This document shows, piece after piece, positions 17,035-30,778 of a stretch of DNA of 64,000 nt (position 1 is the stretch's first letter; every line of letters starts with the position of its first letter). This DNA is from KBS-96 sp963722585. GTDB taxonomy: Bacteria; Acidobacteriota; Terriglobia; Bryobacterales; Bryobacteraceae. Both the position numbers and the translations under genes were made by a program. The DNA lies in NCBI GenBank assembly GCA_963722585.1, contig CAVRNU010000043.1, forward strand, positions 124,001-188,000, given 5' to 3'. The notes below the pieces were generated by a model. That model saw only the letters and a list, made by a program, of their open reading frames with translations, did not search any database and was not told where the DNA came from.

Positions 17035-17128
17035 GTGGCGCACGCTTTAGCGTGCTGGAGCGAGCTTTAGCTTGCTCTGGCCCAACCGCGGGCTGAAGCC
17101 CTCAGCGGCACGCTGAAGCGTGCGCCAC
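17035..17128. repeat. Palindromic dispersed element, family 1, copy 1
   Basis: 94 bp between the ThiE-like stop and the carB 3' end. The ends are 21-base inverted repeats with one mismatch: gtggcgcacgctttagcgtg on the left, and gcacgctgaagcgtgcgcca on the right. Inner sequence has further small palindromes (gagcgagctttagcttgctc, gggctgaagccc). A 93-bp copy lies at 41795-41887 and a partial one at 33106-33150. Confidence 0.85.
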
Positions 17129-17172
17129 AATTTAATCAACAGCTTGGCTCTATGCCCCTCCGTCAATCTCCT

Positions 17173-20410
<3,238 letters not shown>

Positions 20411-20413
20411 CGG

Positions 20414-21548
20414 TTACTGACGCTTCGCCTCCTTCATCAATGTGACGAATTCCTGGAACAGATAATGAGAATCGTGCGGTCCCGGCGCTGCCTCCGGGTG
20501 ATACTGCACGCAAAAAACCGGCTCCGATTTGTGGCGCAAACCTTCCACCGTCTGATCGTTGAGGTTTAGGTGCGTAATCTCGACCGCCGAGTCTGACAAC
20601 GAATCCGGATCGACGGCGAAGCCGTGGTTCTGCGACGTAATCTCCACTTTGTCCGTCTGGCGGTTCAGCACCGGGTGGTTTGCGCCGTGATGTCCGAACT
20701 TCAATTTGAAAGTCTTGCCGCCAAACGCTTGCCCGAGTATCTGATGTCCCAGACAGATGCCGAATACCGGAGTCTTCCCGATCAGCTTCCGCACTTCCGC
20801 GATTTGATTGACGAGCGGCTCTGGATCGCCGGGGCCATTGGACAGAAAAACGCCATCCGGATGGAGTGCCAGCACATCTTCCGCCGTTGTCGAGGCAGGC
20901 ACCACGGTCACGCGCGAGCCCAAATGCACCAGGTGTCTGAGTATGTTCCGCTTGATTCCGAAATCATAAGCCACAACGTGCAGCTTCTTGTCAGCGTTTG
21001 CCACGAGCTTTTCAGAAACCGAAACCGGCTCGATTCCCTCCGTCCACGCGTACGCCTCCGTCGTCGAAACTCTCTCGACCAGATTCAAACCCTGCATCGA
21101 GGGTGAAGTGCGCGCGGCTTCGATTAACTCGGCCGTCTCCTGCGGTGCCGCTCGAAATAATTCCCCGCATCGCCCCGCGATCCCGCAGATGGCGAACGAG
21201 TTTTCGCGTGTCTACATCGGCAATCACCGGAATGCCGTATCTCGCCAGAAACTGTTCGGCACGATCCTGTGCCCGCCAGTTGCTCATCACCGGCGACAAT
21301 TCCCGAATCACCAGTCCTTCGATGAACGGATGCCGTGATTCGCTGTCCTGCGCGTTCGCCCCGTAGTTTCCAATTTGCGGATACGTTAGAACAACGATTT
21401 GCCCGGTGTAGGAGGGATCGGTGAAAATTTCCTGGTATCCCGTGATCGCCGTGTTGAACACTACTTCGCCGGTGCGCTTGTTAGGTGCACCAAGACTGAC
21501 TCCCTCGAAGACCGTGCCGTCCTCCAGGGCGAGAACTGCCTGTTCCAA
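20414..21548 (-). CDS. carA: Carbamoyl-phosphate synthase small subunit, interrupted by a one-base frameshift
   Basis: Glutamine amidotransferase subunit that feeds ammonia to CarB. The N-terminal domain is clear (ALEDGTVFEGVSLG, GEVVFNTAITGYQEI, TDPSYTGQIVVLTYPQIGNYG). The class I amidotransferase domain has LSNGPGDPEP, the nucleophile in FGICLGHQILGQA, and the His-Glu pair in CVQYHPEAAPGPHD. The frame breaks between about 21129 and 21155: one frame reads AMRGIISSGTAGD, the next continues AELIEAARTSPSMQGLNL. One extra base in gacggccg explains it. Total length would be about 378 residues, normal for CarA. It is directly upstream of carB, with three bases between. Confidence 0.9.
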
Positions 21549-21672
21549 CTCCTCTGGCTCCTTATAATTTTGGGACGCTGCAAGGCTCTGCAGCCGATCG
21601 GTGGGCCGATCACTTTATTGGAGCACGTCCGGGGCGTGATTTCAACGATGTGAACAGACCGTCGCGCCAGGG

Positions 21673-22903
21673 CTATCGAGTGGCAAGAATCCCCGCTTGC
21701 CTCGCATCTGTCACAATTTCTGACTCGACGCCCATCGACCGCAGCATCGAGGCGACCTCGCCGGCATAGCCGGGATTCAGACAGATGACGTGCGTGGGCT
21801 GGCTCAACTTCAGGCTGGTAGGAGCGGCAATGCACTGCCCGGTTCCTGGAACGTACATTCCCTGTTTCCGGACATTGAGGTCCACAACGTCGCCGATCCG
21901 TTGCGCCCCCGGTACCACATTCAGAAACGTCACACCCTTCGCGCCTGCTCCCCAGAAGGCTACTCGTTCACCCCTCAGCTCTGCCTCACGGCGAAAATTC
22001 GACCAGTTAGCTACTGTTTCGCGGTAGTTCTTCCGCAAAATGATCCACTATCCGCTGCATGCGCCGTGAATCTGTCGCCTCGGTTCGGGAGCCAGATCGC
22101 ATTCGCGAACTCTTATCAGGTGCGACGCGTGCTTCGACAAACAAGTACTGTCCGAAGAATGCCGTGCCGCAGTCGATGATCTCAAACCCCGCGTTCAAAA
22201 ACAGCGACTTCAGTGAATCCGATGTGAAATATAGTACGTGTGGATAGATAATGTCCCAGAGCGCCGAGCCCGCAAACACCGATTCGCCATTCGGAACCTC
22301 GAAATAAACTGCGCTGTTTCTGTTTCGCACTAGAATGTTCCGCAGGTCTCGAAGGAGTTCGAGCGGCGATTCGAAGTGCTCGAGCACATGGCGGCAGCAC
22401 ACGAAGTCGACCGGTTCAGACGCGTACGCTTCGCCATAATAGGCTTTCACAAACCGGAGACCAGGGAGTTCCTCTTCGGCAGCATGCTCATACGAGGGGT
22501 CGTAGCCCGTGCAATTCCCTCCTTCGCGCCATAGCAATCTCAGAAACTCGCCTCTGCCCGAGCCGATCCCTACAATCCGCTTGCCCCTAAGTTCATATCG
22601 AGCTGTCAGACGCTCCGCGAGCTCCTGGGCATACGATCGGAATGTTGGCGAATAGTCTAGCGAATTGTCATAATTGTCTTTATAGTCGAGAGCATTAGCC
22701 TTGTAGCGGCGGTTGAAAACCAATCCGCACTTGCTGCACAGGGCTAGTTCTAACGATCCCTTACGGCACGACACGGCCGCGGTCCTCGAACTCCAGAGCG
22801 CCGAGCAGTTCACCGGAATGGACTCGAGTGAAAAGAAAAAATGTGCATCGGGCGCCTGGCAACCAGGGCACAAAGATCGCTGAACGAAGGTAGTATTTGT
22901 CAT
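21673..22903 (-). CDS. Zinc-binding SAM methyltransferase with C-terminal C-methyltransferase domain (one frameshift)
   Basis: Three-domain methyltransferase like those that C-methylate NDP-hexoses. A zinc-type knuckle comes first (CPGCQAPDAHFF, later CSKCGLVFNRRY), then the SAM-binding Rossmann domain (VGIGSGRGEFLRLL, FVCCRHVLEHFESP). The C-terminal domain has VAFWGAGAKGVTFLN and VICLNPGYAGEV. The frame breaks at 22037-22040, an AAAA run (TTTT on the coding strand): upstream reads QRIVDHF; the other frame continues LRKNYRETVANWSNF. Removing one T joins them as IVDHLRKNYRETV. The start used is the ATG at 22903 (MTNTTFVQRSLCPGC); an ATG at 22960 is in frame but adds a non-conserved leader. Possible role is surface-sugar or natural-product modification. 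Confidence 0.8.
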
Positions 22904-23058
22904 CGGCTCATCTCGCATTGGCGGTTTGGGCGGGCTGGGCCACCGAACCATCGATCTCAAGCGTTGAGGATCAGTTCGTCTCGTATAAGTATACAGATGC
23001 GAAGTGGCACTTAACGATTAGCTGGTAATATTTCTAGAGAAAGTAAGCAAAAATTCAA

Positions 23059-24246
23059 ATGGAAGCCGAACAGATCGGTGAGCTTGCCGGGCAATGTGCT
23101 GCAAAAGACAGCATGGTATCGTGCAAGCACACCATGTCGTTCACCGTTGAAACGCAATTGGTGCGTTTTCCATCGCTTGATCTCGATTGTGGGGTAACTC
23201 TTACAGAGGTCGATGTCGCATACGAAACATATGGCAGTTTGAACGCCGATCGCTCGAACGCGATTCTCGTTTTGCACGCCTTCTCTGGTGATGCACATGC
23301 CGCCGGGGTCAGTCACGACGGCCAGCCCGGCTGGTGGGCAAACATGATTGGTCCCGGCCTGGGATTCGACACCAACCGCTATTTCGTGATCTGCTCGAAC
23401 ATTCTTGGAGGCTGCCGCGGCACCACGGGACCTGCTTGTCCGAATCCTGCCACAGGACGCCCTTACGGCATGGAATTTCCTGTCATCACGATCGGCGACA
23501 TGGTGCGGCTCCAGAAGAAGTTGATCGACCATCTCGGCATCGAAAAGCTGCTCGCTGTCACCGGAGGTTCGATGGGCGGTATGCAGGTTCTCGAATGGGC
23601 GGTTGCCTACCCAGAGTCGGTCGCCGCCGCGCTCCCCTTCGCCACCACCGCTCGTCACAGCGCCCAACAAATCGCATTTAACGAGGTTGGACGCCAGGCT
23701 ATCATGGCTGACCCCGATTGGAACGAAGGCGATTACTATGATGCAAAGCCGCCTGCGCGCGGTCTCGCTGTCGCGCGAATGGTTGGACACATCACCTATA
23801 TGAGCGACGCCTCGATGCGGAAAAAGTTCGGCAGACGCCTTCGCGATAAGTCGGCGTTCGGCTTCGATTTCTCAGTCGATTTTGAAGTCGAGAGCTATCT
23901 GCGTTACCGCGGTAGCCAATTCGTCAATCGCTTCGACGCCAACTCCTATCTGTACATCACGAAGGCGATGGACTACTTCGATCTTTCCGCCGGCAAGCCT
24001 TCGCTCGCCGCCGCGTTCGATCGCACCCAAGCCCGGTTTCTCGTCATCAGTTTTTCAAGTGATTGGCTGTATCCCACCTACCAGTCACTCGAGATCGTCA
24101 GCGCGCTGCGCAGCCGCAATATCGACATCGCTTTCTGCGAATTGCCATCGCATTACGGTCACGATGCATTTCTGGTCGAGGCAGAGGAGCAAACGCAGAT
24201 GGTCCGCGGGTTTCTGAACAGCGTGTATGAGGACCTTCACCGGTGA
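23059..24246 (+). CDS. metX: Homoserine O-acyltransferase (MetX)
   Basis: Alpha/beta-hydrolase-fold enzyme that activates homoserine by O-acylation, the first committed step of methionine synthesis. Seen: VAYETYGSLN, VLHAFSGDAHAAG (oxyanion region), ICSNILGGCRGTTGP, the nucleophile Ser171 in VTGGSMGGMQ, the Asp-containing SSDWLYPT segment, and the catalytic His in SHYGHDAFLVE. The acyl donor (acetyl- or succinyl-CoA) cannot be fixed by eye. The 395-residue reading starts at ATG 23059; a later ATG at 23134 (MSFTVETQLVRFPS) is closer to the usual family start. It overlaps metW by four bases. No methionine riboswitch was recognised upstream. Confidence 0.92.
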   Translation: MEAEQIGELAGQCAAKDSMVSCKHTMSFTVETQLVRFPSLDLDCGVTLTEVDVAYETYGSLNADRSNAILVLHAFSGDAHAAGVSHDGQPGWWANMIGPGLGFDTNRYFVICSNILGGCRGTTGPACPNPATGRPYGMEFPVITIGDMVRLQKKLIDHLGIEKLLAVTGGSMGGMQVLEWAVAYPESVAAALPFATTARHSAQQIAFNEVGRQAIMADPDWNEGDYYDAKPPARGLAVARMVGHITYMSDASMRKKFGRRLRDKSAFGFDFSVDFEVESYLRYRGSQFVNRFDANSYLYITKAMDYFDLSAGKPSLAAAFDRTQARFLVISFSSDWLYPTYQSLEIVSALRSRNIDIAFCELPSHYGHDAFLVEAEEQTQMVRGFLNSVYEDLHR

Positions 24247-24863
24247 GTCCCAAAGCCGCGGCGGAAGTCAATCACTTCATCCTTTCGCGGCGCGACTACG
24301 CGATGATCGCGGGCATCGTATCTCCCGGGTCACGCGTGCTCGATCTAGGCTGCGGTAGCGGCGAGCTTCTCGCCTGGCTTCGCGAATTCAAGAAAGTTGA
24401 CGCGCGCGGCGTCGAGATCGACGGCGCAAACGTGCAGAAGGCCATCTCGCGCGGCGTTTCCGTCTACCAGGGCGATCTCGAGACGGGCCTACACGATTAC
24501 CCCGATCGGAGCTTCGATTTCGTTATCCTCAGCCAGACCTTGCAGGAGATGCAGCGGCCCATCACCGTTCTCAAGGAAATGCTGCGCGTCGGTGAGCACG
24601 CCATCATCTCGTTCCCGAACTTCGGCCACTGGACCGTACGGCTGGCCCACCTTGTTAGTGGACGCGCGCCAAAAACAGAGCTTTTTCCGCATGATTGGTA
24701 CGATTCGCCGAATCTGCATTTCCTAACGGTGGACGATTTTGTGCTCTTGTGCCGGAAGGAAGGCTGGATCATCGAAAGCCGAATCTGCCTCGAGCGCGAT
24801 CGTGAAGTCCGGTACTTCCCTAATTTGCTGGCCGAGGTCGCTGTGTTTTCGATTCGAAAGTAG
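24243..24863 (+). CDS. metW: Methionine biosynthesis protein MetW
   Basis: 206-residue SAM-methyltransferase-fold partner of MetX. It is needed for efficient homoserine acylation in several bacteria and is typically encoded as a metXW pair. Seen: RVLDLGCGSGELLAWL (SAM-binding motif I), GVEIDGANVQKAISRGVSV, FDFVILSQTLQEMQRP, and the MetW-specific SFPNFGHWTVRLAHL with ELFPHDWYDSPNLHFLTV. The start is GTG 24243, overlapping the metX stop in the sequence ggtga, which indicates translational coupling. Confidence 0.92.
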   Translation: MSPKAAAEVNHFILSRRDYAMIAGIVSPGSRVLDLGCGSGELLAWLREFKKVDARGVEIDGANVQKAISRGVSVYQGDLETGLHDYPDRSFDFVILSQTLQEMQRPITVLKEMLRVGEHAIISFPNFGHWTVRLAHLVSGRAPKTELFPHDWYDSPNLHFLTVDDFVLLCRKEGWIIESRICLERDREVRYFPNLLAEVAVFSIRK

Positions 24864-24929
24864 TCTGGGCCCCTCGCAGCGCTGAACATCTTTCCCATAT
24901 ACTGACTATGCGTAGTTAGGCGGTATCGA

Positions 24930-27115
24930 GTGAAACGGCTGCTTCTGTTCTTCGTGCTTTCTAGCGCTTTGGAAGCAGCAAGCACCGCGCCCCCGTACGA
25001 TCCCACAGAACTTCTTCTCAACGTTCGTAAGAAAGTTATGGCGACGGTCATACCGCTCGAGGCTTCTGCCGACACTGGGTCTCACTGATATTCCAAGGTT
25101 TCCAAAGCAGGCTGCGTCGGAAGCCGACCCCGTCGCGTCCTGCGATTACCTCGCGAAGCTGAGAAAAAAGCCAAGCTGGCATACCCGGCAAATCCAATCC
25201 GACCGGTTACATTTTGACGTGGCGGTCTCCAAAGGAGGCGAGATGTACTCCGTGGCCGGCGAAAATCACTTCCGGGCCGACGCCCCAGGCGACCTCATTG
25301 GAACAGGACTGACCTCAACCGGCGCCTTTGGTATTTTCCTTAGAACGATTTTTGCGAGCGACGCGGCCAGCTTCACCTATAACGGCGATACCAACTTCCA
25401 AGGCCGCACACTTGTTGAATTCGGTTACAGCGTGCCATTGGAAAAGGGTGGTTATTCCATCGAAACGGAGGTGCAAGACCAAGGTAGTCCGATCAAGAAA
25501 TACAGCGCCATCGTGCCCTATGACGGCACCTTTCTCGTCGACCCCGAGACCTTCGACCTTGTCCGCTTAACCGTTCACGCCCGTGAGGTGCCGAAGCAAC
25601 TCAAAGTTTGCGAGTCGACCACAACGCTCGACTACATGAACGTGCGAATGAACGATTCCGAGTTCCTTCTTCCCATGAACGCCCAGTTGCATGTCAATTA
25701 TGACGACGGAACTGAATTCGAAAACAACACAATCTTTTCCGGCTGCCGTGAATTCGCGAGCGAGTCGACGCTGCGCTTCGGCGCGCCAGACATAAGCCAG
25801 CCCGCTGCCAGTGTGAAGCATGCCTCCGAGCCATCAAGCTTGGCCGCCGCGCAGCAGCAGCAGCTTCTCGCTATCCGCAGAAATGTGATGGCAACCATAA
25901 GCCGGTTGCCGAAATATCTGTGTACGGAAACAGTTGACCGGTCGACGTTTCTACCAAAAGCGCCAGTCACTAACGCTTCTTGCAGCGACCTCGAAAGGCG
26001 CAGGAAGAAGCCCAACTGGAAGGTTCACGAAAGCCAGTCGGACCGGTTACGGCTCGATGTAGCCGTTTCCCGGAGCGAAGGCGAGATGTATTCCTGGGTT
26101 GGCGAAAACAGGTTCCATGACCGGAGTTTGGCCGATCTGGTGGGTGGCGGAGTTACCTCGACCGGAGCCTTCAGCGCTCAACTGGTTGCAATTTTCGGAA
26201 GTAACGCAGCTACTTTTACCTATAACGGCAAAACGGAATTGGACGGGCGGCCGCTTATTGAATTTGGCTTTCGCGTGCCGCGCGACAAAAGCGCCTTTAT
26301 CGTCAAGAACAAGAAATACAGCGTGATTGTCCCATATAGCGGTGTATTCTTCGCCGATCCGAAGACTTTGGATCTTGTGCGGCTGGTTGTCGACGCCGAA
26401 CGGCTGCCGCAACAACTTCGCGCTTGCGACGACACCACCACGCTCGACTATTCCAGAATATGGCTAAACAACGCACAGTTCCTTCTTCCGCAGAACGTCC
26501 TCATGCGGATCATCGGCGATAACGGAAGCGAGTTCGAAAATCGCACCGTTTTTTCGGCCTGTCACGAGTTCCTCGGAGAATCGAAGCTAAGCTTCAATAC
26601 ACCGGTGTACAGTCAAGTAAAAGCAAGCGAGACACGCTGCACCGCAGCCCCTAACCTTGCCGGCGGGACTGCGCTTTACGCTCGCGCTTACGCGCCCCAT
26701 AGAGACCGAAACCGCAGCTGCGGGTGACACGATCACCGCTAAACTGGCCACCCCGCTCGCCGAAGAACATAATCGTGTTCTGGTTCCGAAAGGCGCAACC
26801 GTGACCGGACGAATCGTGAAGGTGGAGCGGTTGTACGGCGCTTCCTCGTTGATCTTGGGCATCCGGTTGGAAACCATCGAACGCAATGGCGTTGCCCAGC
26901 CATTCCCGGCGCGATTATTTACGGTGGTCAAGAGATTCAGCGACGTCACTCATCCCTTCAGCTTGATCGCCGCTCAGACTCTCGGATCGTTTGACCAAAT
27001 GCCGCAACTCGACGACGTTGCCGTCACCACCCTCCGGCTCGAACACGTTACCAAGAATTACGTCATTCGCCGCGGCTTGGAGCTCGAAGGAACCACAATT
27101 GAGCAACAACCATAA
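24930..27115 (+). CDS. Exported protein with two tandem homologous halves (two frame breaks)
   Basis: Reading starts at GTG 24930 with a signal peptide (KRLLLFFVLSSALEAAS). Two copies of a region of about 220 residues follow. Copy 1 (about 25015-25800) and copy 2 (about 25865-26600) share, in order, VMAT(V/I), an RRKKP-like basic patch, SDRL.(F/L)DVAVS, GEMYS..GEN.F, LTSTGAF, FTYNG.T, YS.IVPY.G.F..DP.T.DLVRL, TTTLDY and FLLP.N. A C-terminal segment (26657-27115) continues with FTLALTRPIETETAAAGD and VPKGATVTGRIVKVER, a beta-rich domain. The frame breaks near 25041-25065 and again near 26600-26650, each by a net +1. No family name is known to me. It is convergent with a TPR gene. Confidence 0.65.
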
Positions 27116-27130
27116 TGAATCTTTAGCTGC

Positions 27131-28741
27131 TCAGGATGCATCGCTTCTAAGCGCGAGCTTGACACGGATGCGCGTCGCCACGACCTGCCAGTGTTCTGCT
27201 TCCGGGTACTCGTGGTTCATTCTCAAGAGAGCGATGAAGTCGTCAAGGCATGGACTGAGCTTGGGATTATCTGGCCCCCAGGCTTTTACAAGAACTGTAA
27301 ACGCGCGGCGATAGTACGATTCGGCATCCCGATACCGTTTCTCGTGAACATATAAGGCTCCCAGGTTTCGCACCACGGTGGCCGTGTTTGGATGAATGGG
27401 GCCCAGCGTTCGTTCATCGATTGACAAAGCTCGCAGGAACAACGACTCCGCTTCTGTGTATCGATGCCGACTCGTGCTTACCGATGCCACATTGTTCAGG
27501 TCTACCGCGACCTTTGGGTCGTTCGGGCCCAGTCGGGCTTCGTCGATTTCAAGCGCTCGGCGGTATAGCGCATCGGCCCGGTCGAGCTTGTTGCGGGACT
27601 GATAAGCCGCTGCGAGATTCGTCAAACCCGACGCCAGGTTGGGGTGGTCCGGTCCAAGCGTTTTTCCCCAGATTGCTACCGCCTCCTCATAGTGTCCGAT
27701 CGCCTGCTTCCATTGTCCGCTCTCGAGCTCAAATTGAGCCAAATTGTTCACGATGGCGGCATACTCGGCGCTATTCTTTCCGAGGGCGCGTTCAATGATG
27801 GAAACGGCGCTCTGGCATTGTTCAGTCGCCTCGCTGATTTTGCCGAGGCGCCGCGTAACCAGGGAAAGATTGTTCAGATCAATCGCGACCTGGAGGTGCG
27901 AGGGACCTAGCACTCTCTCGTGAATGGCCAGGGCGCGCTTATAAAGGAGCTCCGCTTCGGAGTACCGGCCCTCTTCCCGTCGAATGTTTCCCAATGTCAC
28001 GACAATCATCGCCGCTTCTGAACTGTCCGCGCCTGAAGTCCCTTCTCGAATTGCGAGAGCTTGACCGGCAACCTGGCCGGCTTTCTCGTAGCTCGCTTCA
28101 TCGAGATAGACAAGCGCCAGATTGTTCAGAATGGCCGAAACCTGGGTACCGGTGGAGATATGCGCCGTTCTCGAAAGCTCGAGCGCTTCCTCGCAAAGGC
28201 GCTTGGCTTCCGGCCGCCGCGCTTCCGCTCGATAGACGCCGGCCAGATTACTGAGAGCATTGATGAGTTCGACGCGCTTCGATGGGTCCTGCCGCCAAAT
28301 CGCAACCGCTTGGCGGACTAAGGGCTCAGCCTCTTGGGGCCGTCCCTCAATCCATAGCACAGCGGCAAGATTGTTCAAGCTGATCGCGGCTTCCGACGAT
28401 GTGGCGCCGAAAACCTTCTGGCGTGCCTGAAGTGCCCGCCGGTTGAGCGTCTCTGCCTCGCCATATTTGCCCATATGCTGGTATGTTGCGGCGAGGTCGC
28501 TCCACGCGCTCGCGAGGTCTTGCTCGCGCTTGAAACTCGATTGAGCCATCTGTAACGCTGCGGCAAGATTTTCATCTGAGCGTTGGTAGTCGCCACGCTG
28601 GTAGGCGGCGATCGCTGCCTGGCGAAGTTGTTCCCATCCGGGATGTGATGCGGGAAGTGCAGGGAGGGCCGGCCGCCACACCAGGGCGGTCAATACAAGT
28701 AGTCTCCATGAAAAACAGCAAGTCGCGTTCGAGGATTTCAT
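27131..28741 (-). CDS. Secreted TPR-repeat protein (kinesin-light-chain-like TPRs)
   Basis: 536 residues from ATG 28741, which begins a signal peptide (CCFSWRLLVLTALVWRPALP). An earlier in-frame start at 28798 would hide the signal. The rest is almost wholly tetratricopeptide repeats of the long, 42-residue NPHP3/kinesin-light-chain kind, about ten of them. They are recognised by recurring phrases such as EAAISLNNLAAVLW, YSEAELLYKRALAIHERVLG, LDRADALYRRALEIDEARLG and YTEAESLFLRALSIDERTLG. Such arrays bind protein partners; there is no catalytic domain. Neighbours give no partner. Low-complexity spread of Leu, Ala and Arg is normal for TPRs. Confidence 0.85.
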   Translation of the reverse strand: MKSSNATCCFSWRLLVLTALVWRPALPALPASHPGWEQLRQAAIAAYQRGDYQRSDENLAAALQMAQSSFKREQDLASAWSDLAATYQHMGKYGEAETLNRRALQARQKVFGATSSEAAISLNNLAAVLWIEGRPQEAEPLVRQAVAIWRQDPSKRVELINALSNLAGVYRAEARRPEAKRLCEEALELSRTAHISTGTQVSAILNNLALVYLDEASYEKAGQVAGQALAIREGTSGADSSEAAMIVVTLGNIRREEGRYSEAELLYKRALAIHERVLGPSHLQVAIDLNNLSLVTRRLGKISEATEQCQSAVSIIERALGKNSAEYAAIVNNLAQFELESGQWKQAIGHYEEAVAIWGKTLGPDHPNLASGLTNLAAAYQSRNKLDRADALYRRALEIDEARLGPNDPKVAVDLNNVASVSTSRHRYTEAESLFLRALSIDERTLGPIHPNTATVVRNLGALYVHEKRYRDAESYYRRAFTVLVKAWGPDNPKLSPCLDDFIALLRMNHEYPEAEHWQVVATRIRVKLALRSDAS

Positions 28742-28855
28742 CGCCGTGAACCGAACAGTTTGCTCGTCTCCTGCTAAGAGTCTGTCCCGGAAGGGCACGG
28801 CCTAATAAGTAGGAAGGAGTAATCTCGCGGTAAGAGCGCCGTAAGATCAAGCATT

Positions 28856-28877
28856 GGGCGAGGCGGGCCTCCGCCCC
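28856..28877. repeat. Short GC-rich palindrome
   Basis: The sequence gggcgaggcgggcctccgcc followed by cc is a near-perfect palindrome lying between two same-strand TPR genes. It resembles dispersed intergenic palindromes but has only this copy in the window, and no T-run to make it a terminator. Confidence 0.35.
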
Positions 28878-28901
28878 TACAAGAAGAACAGAGCGACTTC
28901 G

Positions 28902-30686
28902 CTAATCGAGCCCGAGGCGGCGCAAGAGGGCCTGAAATCCCGGATGGGCGCGGAGCGAATCGTAGGCGGGATGGACCTTGAGCGGGGCTAGGGACAGGTC
29001 GCGGCGTTCGGCCCCCATGTTTAACAGTTTCAGCGCCAACTCATATTCGCCCAGGCCGATGTGAATCACCGCGAAGCAAGTCGCGGGCACATAACAGTGT
29101 TGTGACAACTCGGTGAGCTCCGCGAGGGCGCTTCGCGCGGAGTCTTCCATCCCGGCGAGGCCGTAGGTCTGTCCCAAGGCTCCAAGAACGTTTGGTACCT
29201 GGCCCAGGAGCGATTCAGCTTTCTTGTACATCTCGATGGCTTCGGCATAGCGTCCGAGGTGAGTAAGCGCCCGGCCAATGGCGCTGAAGGCCCTGGCAAA
29301 GAACGGATCAAGCTCAAGCAGCTCCTCGTACCATCGAATTGCTTCTTCATACTGCCGGCGAAGAAAGAATAAATAGCCCTTGCCCTGAAGGATGATCGCC
29401 GACAAGGGATCGAGCCGTCGAGCAATCTCGACTTCTTCCCCAGCTTCGTCCCACCGGCCCAGGCTTGCGAGAAAGTCGAGGCCGAACCAGTGGCGGGCGG
29501 TTGCGCACCCTGGATTAATCTCGATAGCGCGCCGGTACAGCCGCTCGGCCTCTCTCCACTCCCAATCGTAATTCGAGCGGAGAAATGCCAGTGGTGTATA
29601 AGCTTCGGCGAGCAGAGGATCAAGTTCGAGAGCGCGCCGGGCAGCGGCCTTCGCCAGCGGCGCGTACTGCGCGGGATATCCGAGCCCATAATCGGCCGCA
29701 AGACAGTAGGTTTCGGCCAAAGCGCCATGCGCCATCGCATTTTCGGAATCGAGCGATAGGGTTTTCTCAAAGCACGAAATGCTCTTCGCCAGGCCTTCCG
29801 ACGTGCGGCGGTTTGCATGGAAACGCCCAAGCAGGTACAGATTGTACGCTTCGATATTCGAAACCTTTTGCCTTGCCGCCGGGGAAACCGGCCGGTGGAG
29901 CATTCGGATCTGCAGCGTGTTTACGATGGCCCAGGCGATATCTTCTTCAATCGCGAACAGGTCTTGCATGCGGCGTTGATACAACTCGGACCAGAGATAT
30001 CGGCCGTCTGCCGTGTCGATCAATTGCGCCGTAATCCGCAGTTGATCACGGGCCCGCCGGACTGTGCCCCGAAGCACAGTGTCGACCTTGAGTTTTTGAC
30101 GTATGTGCGCCATGTCGTGCTGGCTACTCTTCAAACGGGCGGAAGAGTGCCACGCTACTACCTGCAACCCTGGTATGGTCGTCAGCAGGTGAATCAGCTC
30201 CTCAGAAAGCCCGTCGCTGAAATATTCGTTATCGGGTTCAGGGCCGAGATTCCGAAACGGCAAAACGGCGATTGACCTCAGCTGCGGGCTGGGCTGTGCA
30301 GAGGCGGATTTCCAAATAAAGCTCGGCGCATAGCTGCCTTTCGGAAACTCGATGAGCAACTCATCCTCTCGTCCGGGTCCGTCGTAGTATTTCTTCAGCT
30401 TGCTTCGTAACCGGCGCGCTTCCACGCGGACGATAGGGTCCTCTCGCGGATCGAATGACGTGTCCCTATCGAAAACGTCAACCCCGATCAGATATTCCTT
30501 CAATTCCTTGGCCCGGCCGTTAAGTGCATACTCGACGACAAGACTTAAGAAGCGCTGCATCCGCGTTGAATTCACAAACATCTCGCTGGCGACGATCCTG
30601 GCCATCTGGTCGCGGATGGCCTCCGAAGAAAACTGTCCGATTTTGGAACAGCCTTCCGGCTCGGGACTGTTGACGGCGGGTGTCAT
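28902..30686 (-). CDS. Regulator-like protein with FlgO/TolB-like domain and C-terminal TPRs
   Basis: 594 residues in three parts. The first 120 form a compact charged domain (STRMQRFLSLVVEYALNGRA, DREDPIVRVEARRLRSKLKK-like basic helix, then LLIEFPKGSYAPSF) that looks like a DNA-binding winged helix. It is followed by an FlgO/TolB-like domain (SIAVLPFRNLGPEPDNEYFS, GLSEELIHLL, VDTVLRGTVRRARDQLRI, ADGRYLWSELYQR). About eight TPRs then run to the end. This N-domain/FlgO/TPR order is common among acidobacterial CadC-like or adenylate-cyclase-like regulators. No transmembrane segment is obvious, so it is probably cytoplasmic. The exact wHTH family is uncertain. Confidence 0.78.
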   Translation of the reverse strand: MTPAVNSPEPEGCSKIGQFSSEAIRDQMARIVASEMFVNSTRMQRFLSLVVEYALNGRAKELKEYLIGVDVFDRDTSFDPREDPIVRVEARRLRSKLKKYYDGPGREDELLIEFPKGSYAPSFIWKSASAQPSPQLRSIAVLPFRNLGPEPDNEYFSDGLSEELIHLLTTIPGLQVVAWHSSARLKSSQHDMAHIRQKLKVDTVLRGTVRRARDQLRITAQLIDTADGRYLWSELYQRRMQDLFAIEEDIAWAIVNTLQIRMLHRPVSPAARQKVSNIEAYNLYLLGRFHANRRTSEGLAKSISCFEKTLSLDSENAMAHGALAETYCLAADYGLGYPAQYAPLAKAAARRALELDPLLAEAYTPLAFLRSNYDWEWREAERLYRRAIEINPGCATARHWFGLDFLASLGRWDEAGEEVEIARRLDPLSAIILQGKGYLFFLRRQYEEAIRWYEELLELDPFFARAFSAIGRALTHLGRYAEAIEMYKKAESLLGQVPNVLGALGQTYGLAGMEDSARSALAELTELSQHCYVPATCFAVIHIGLGEYELALKLLNMGAERRDLSLAPLKVHPAYDSLRAHPGFQALLRRLGLD

Positions 30687-30778
30687 GGCCGAAATACCGG
30701 GTACCCCCTTTTATGGTAAGGACGAACGCATGGGAAATGCCTCCCGAAGCTTGCTCGTAAAAAGAATGTAAAAAAGAA

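Noticed and set aside
22961..23058. Possible SAM riboswitch before metX
   Set aside because: The 98-base leader is short and AT-rich, and I could not find the stems or core of known SAM riboswitch classes.
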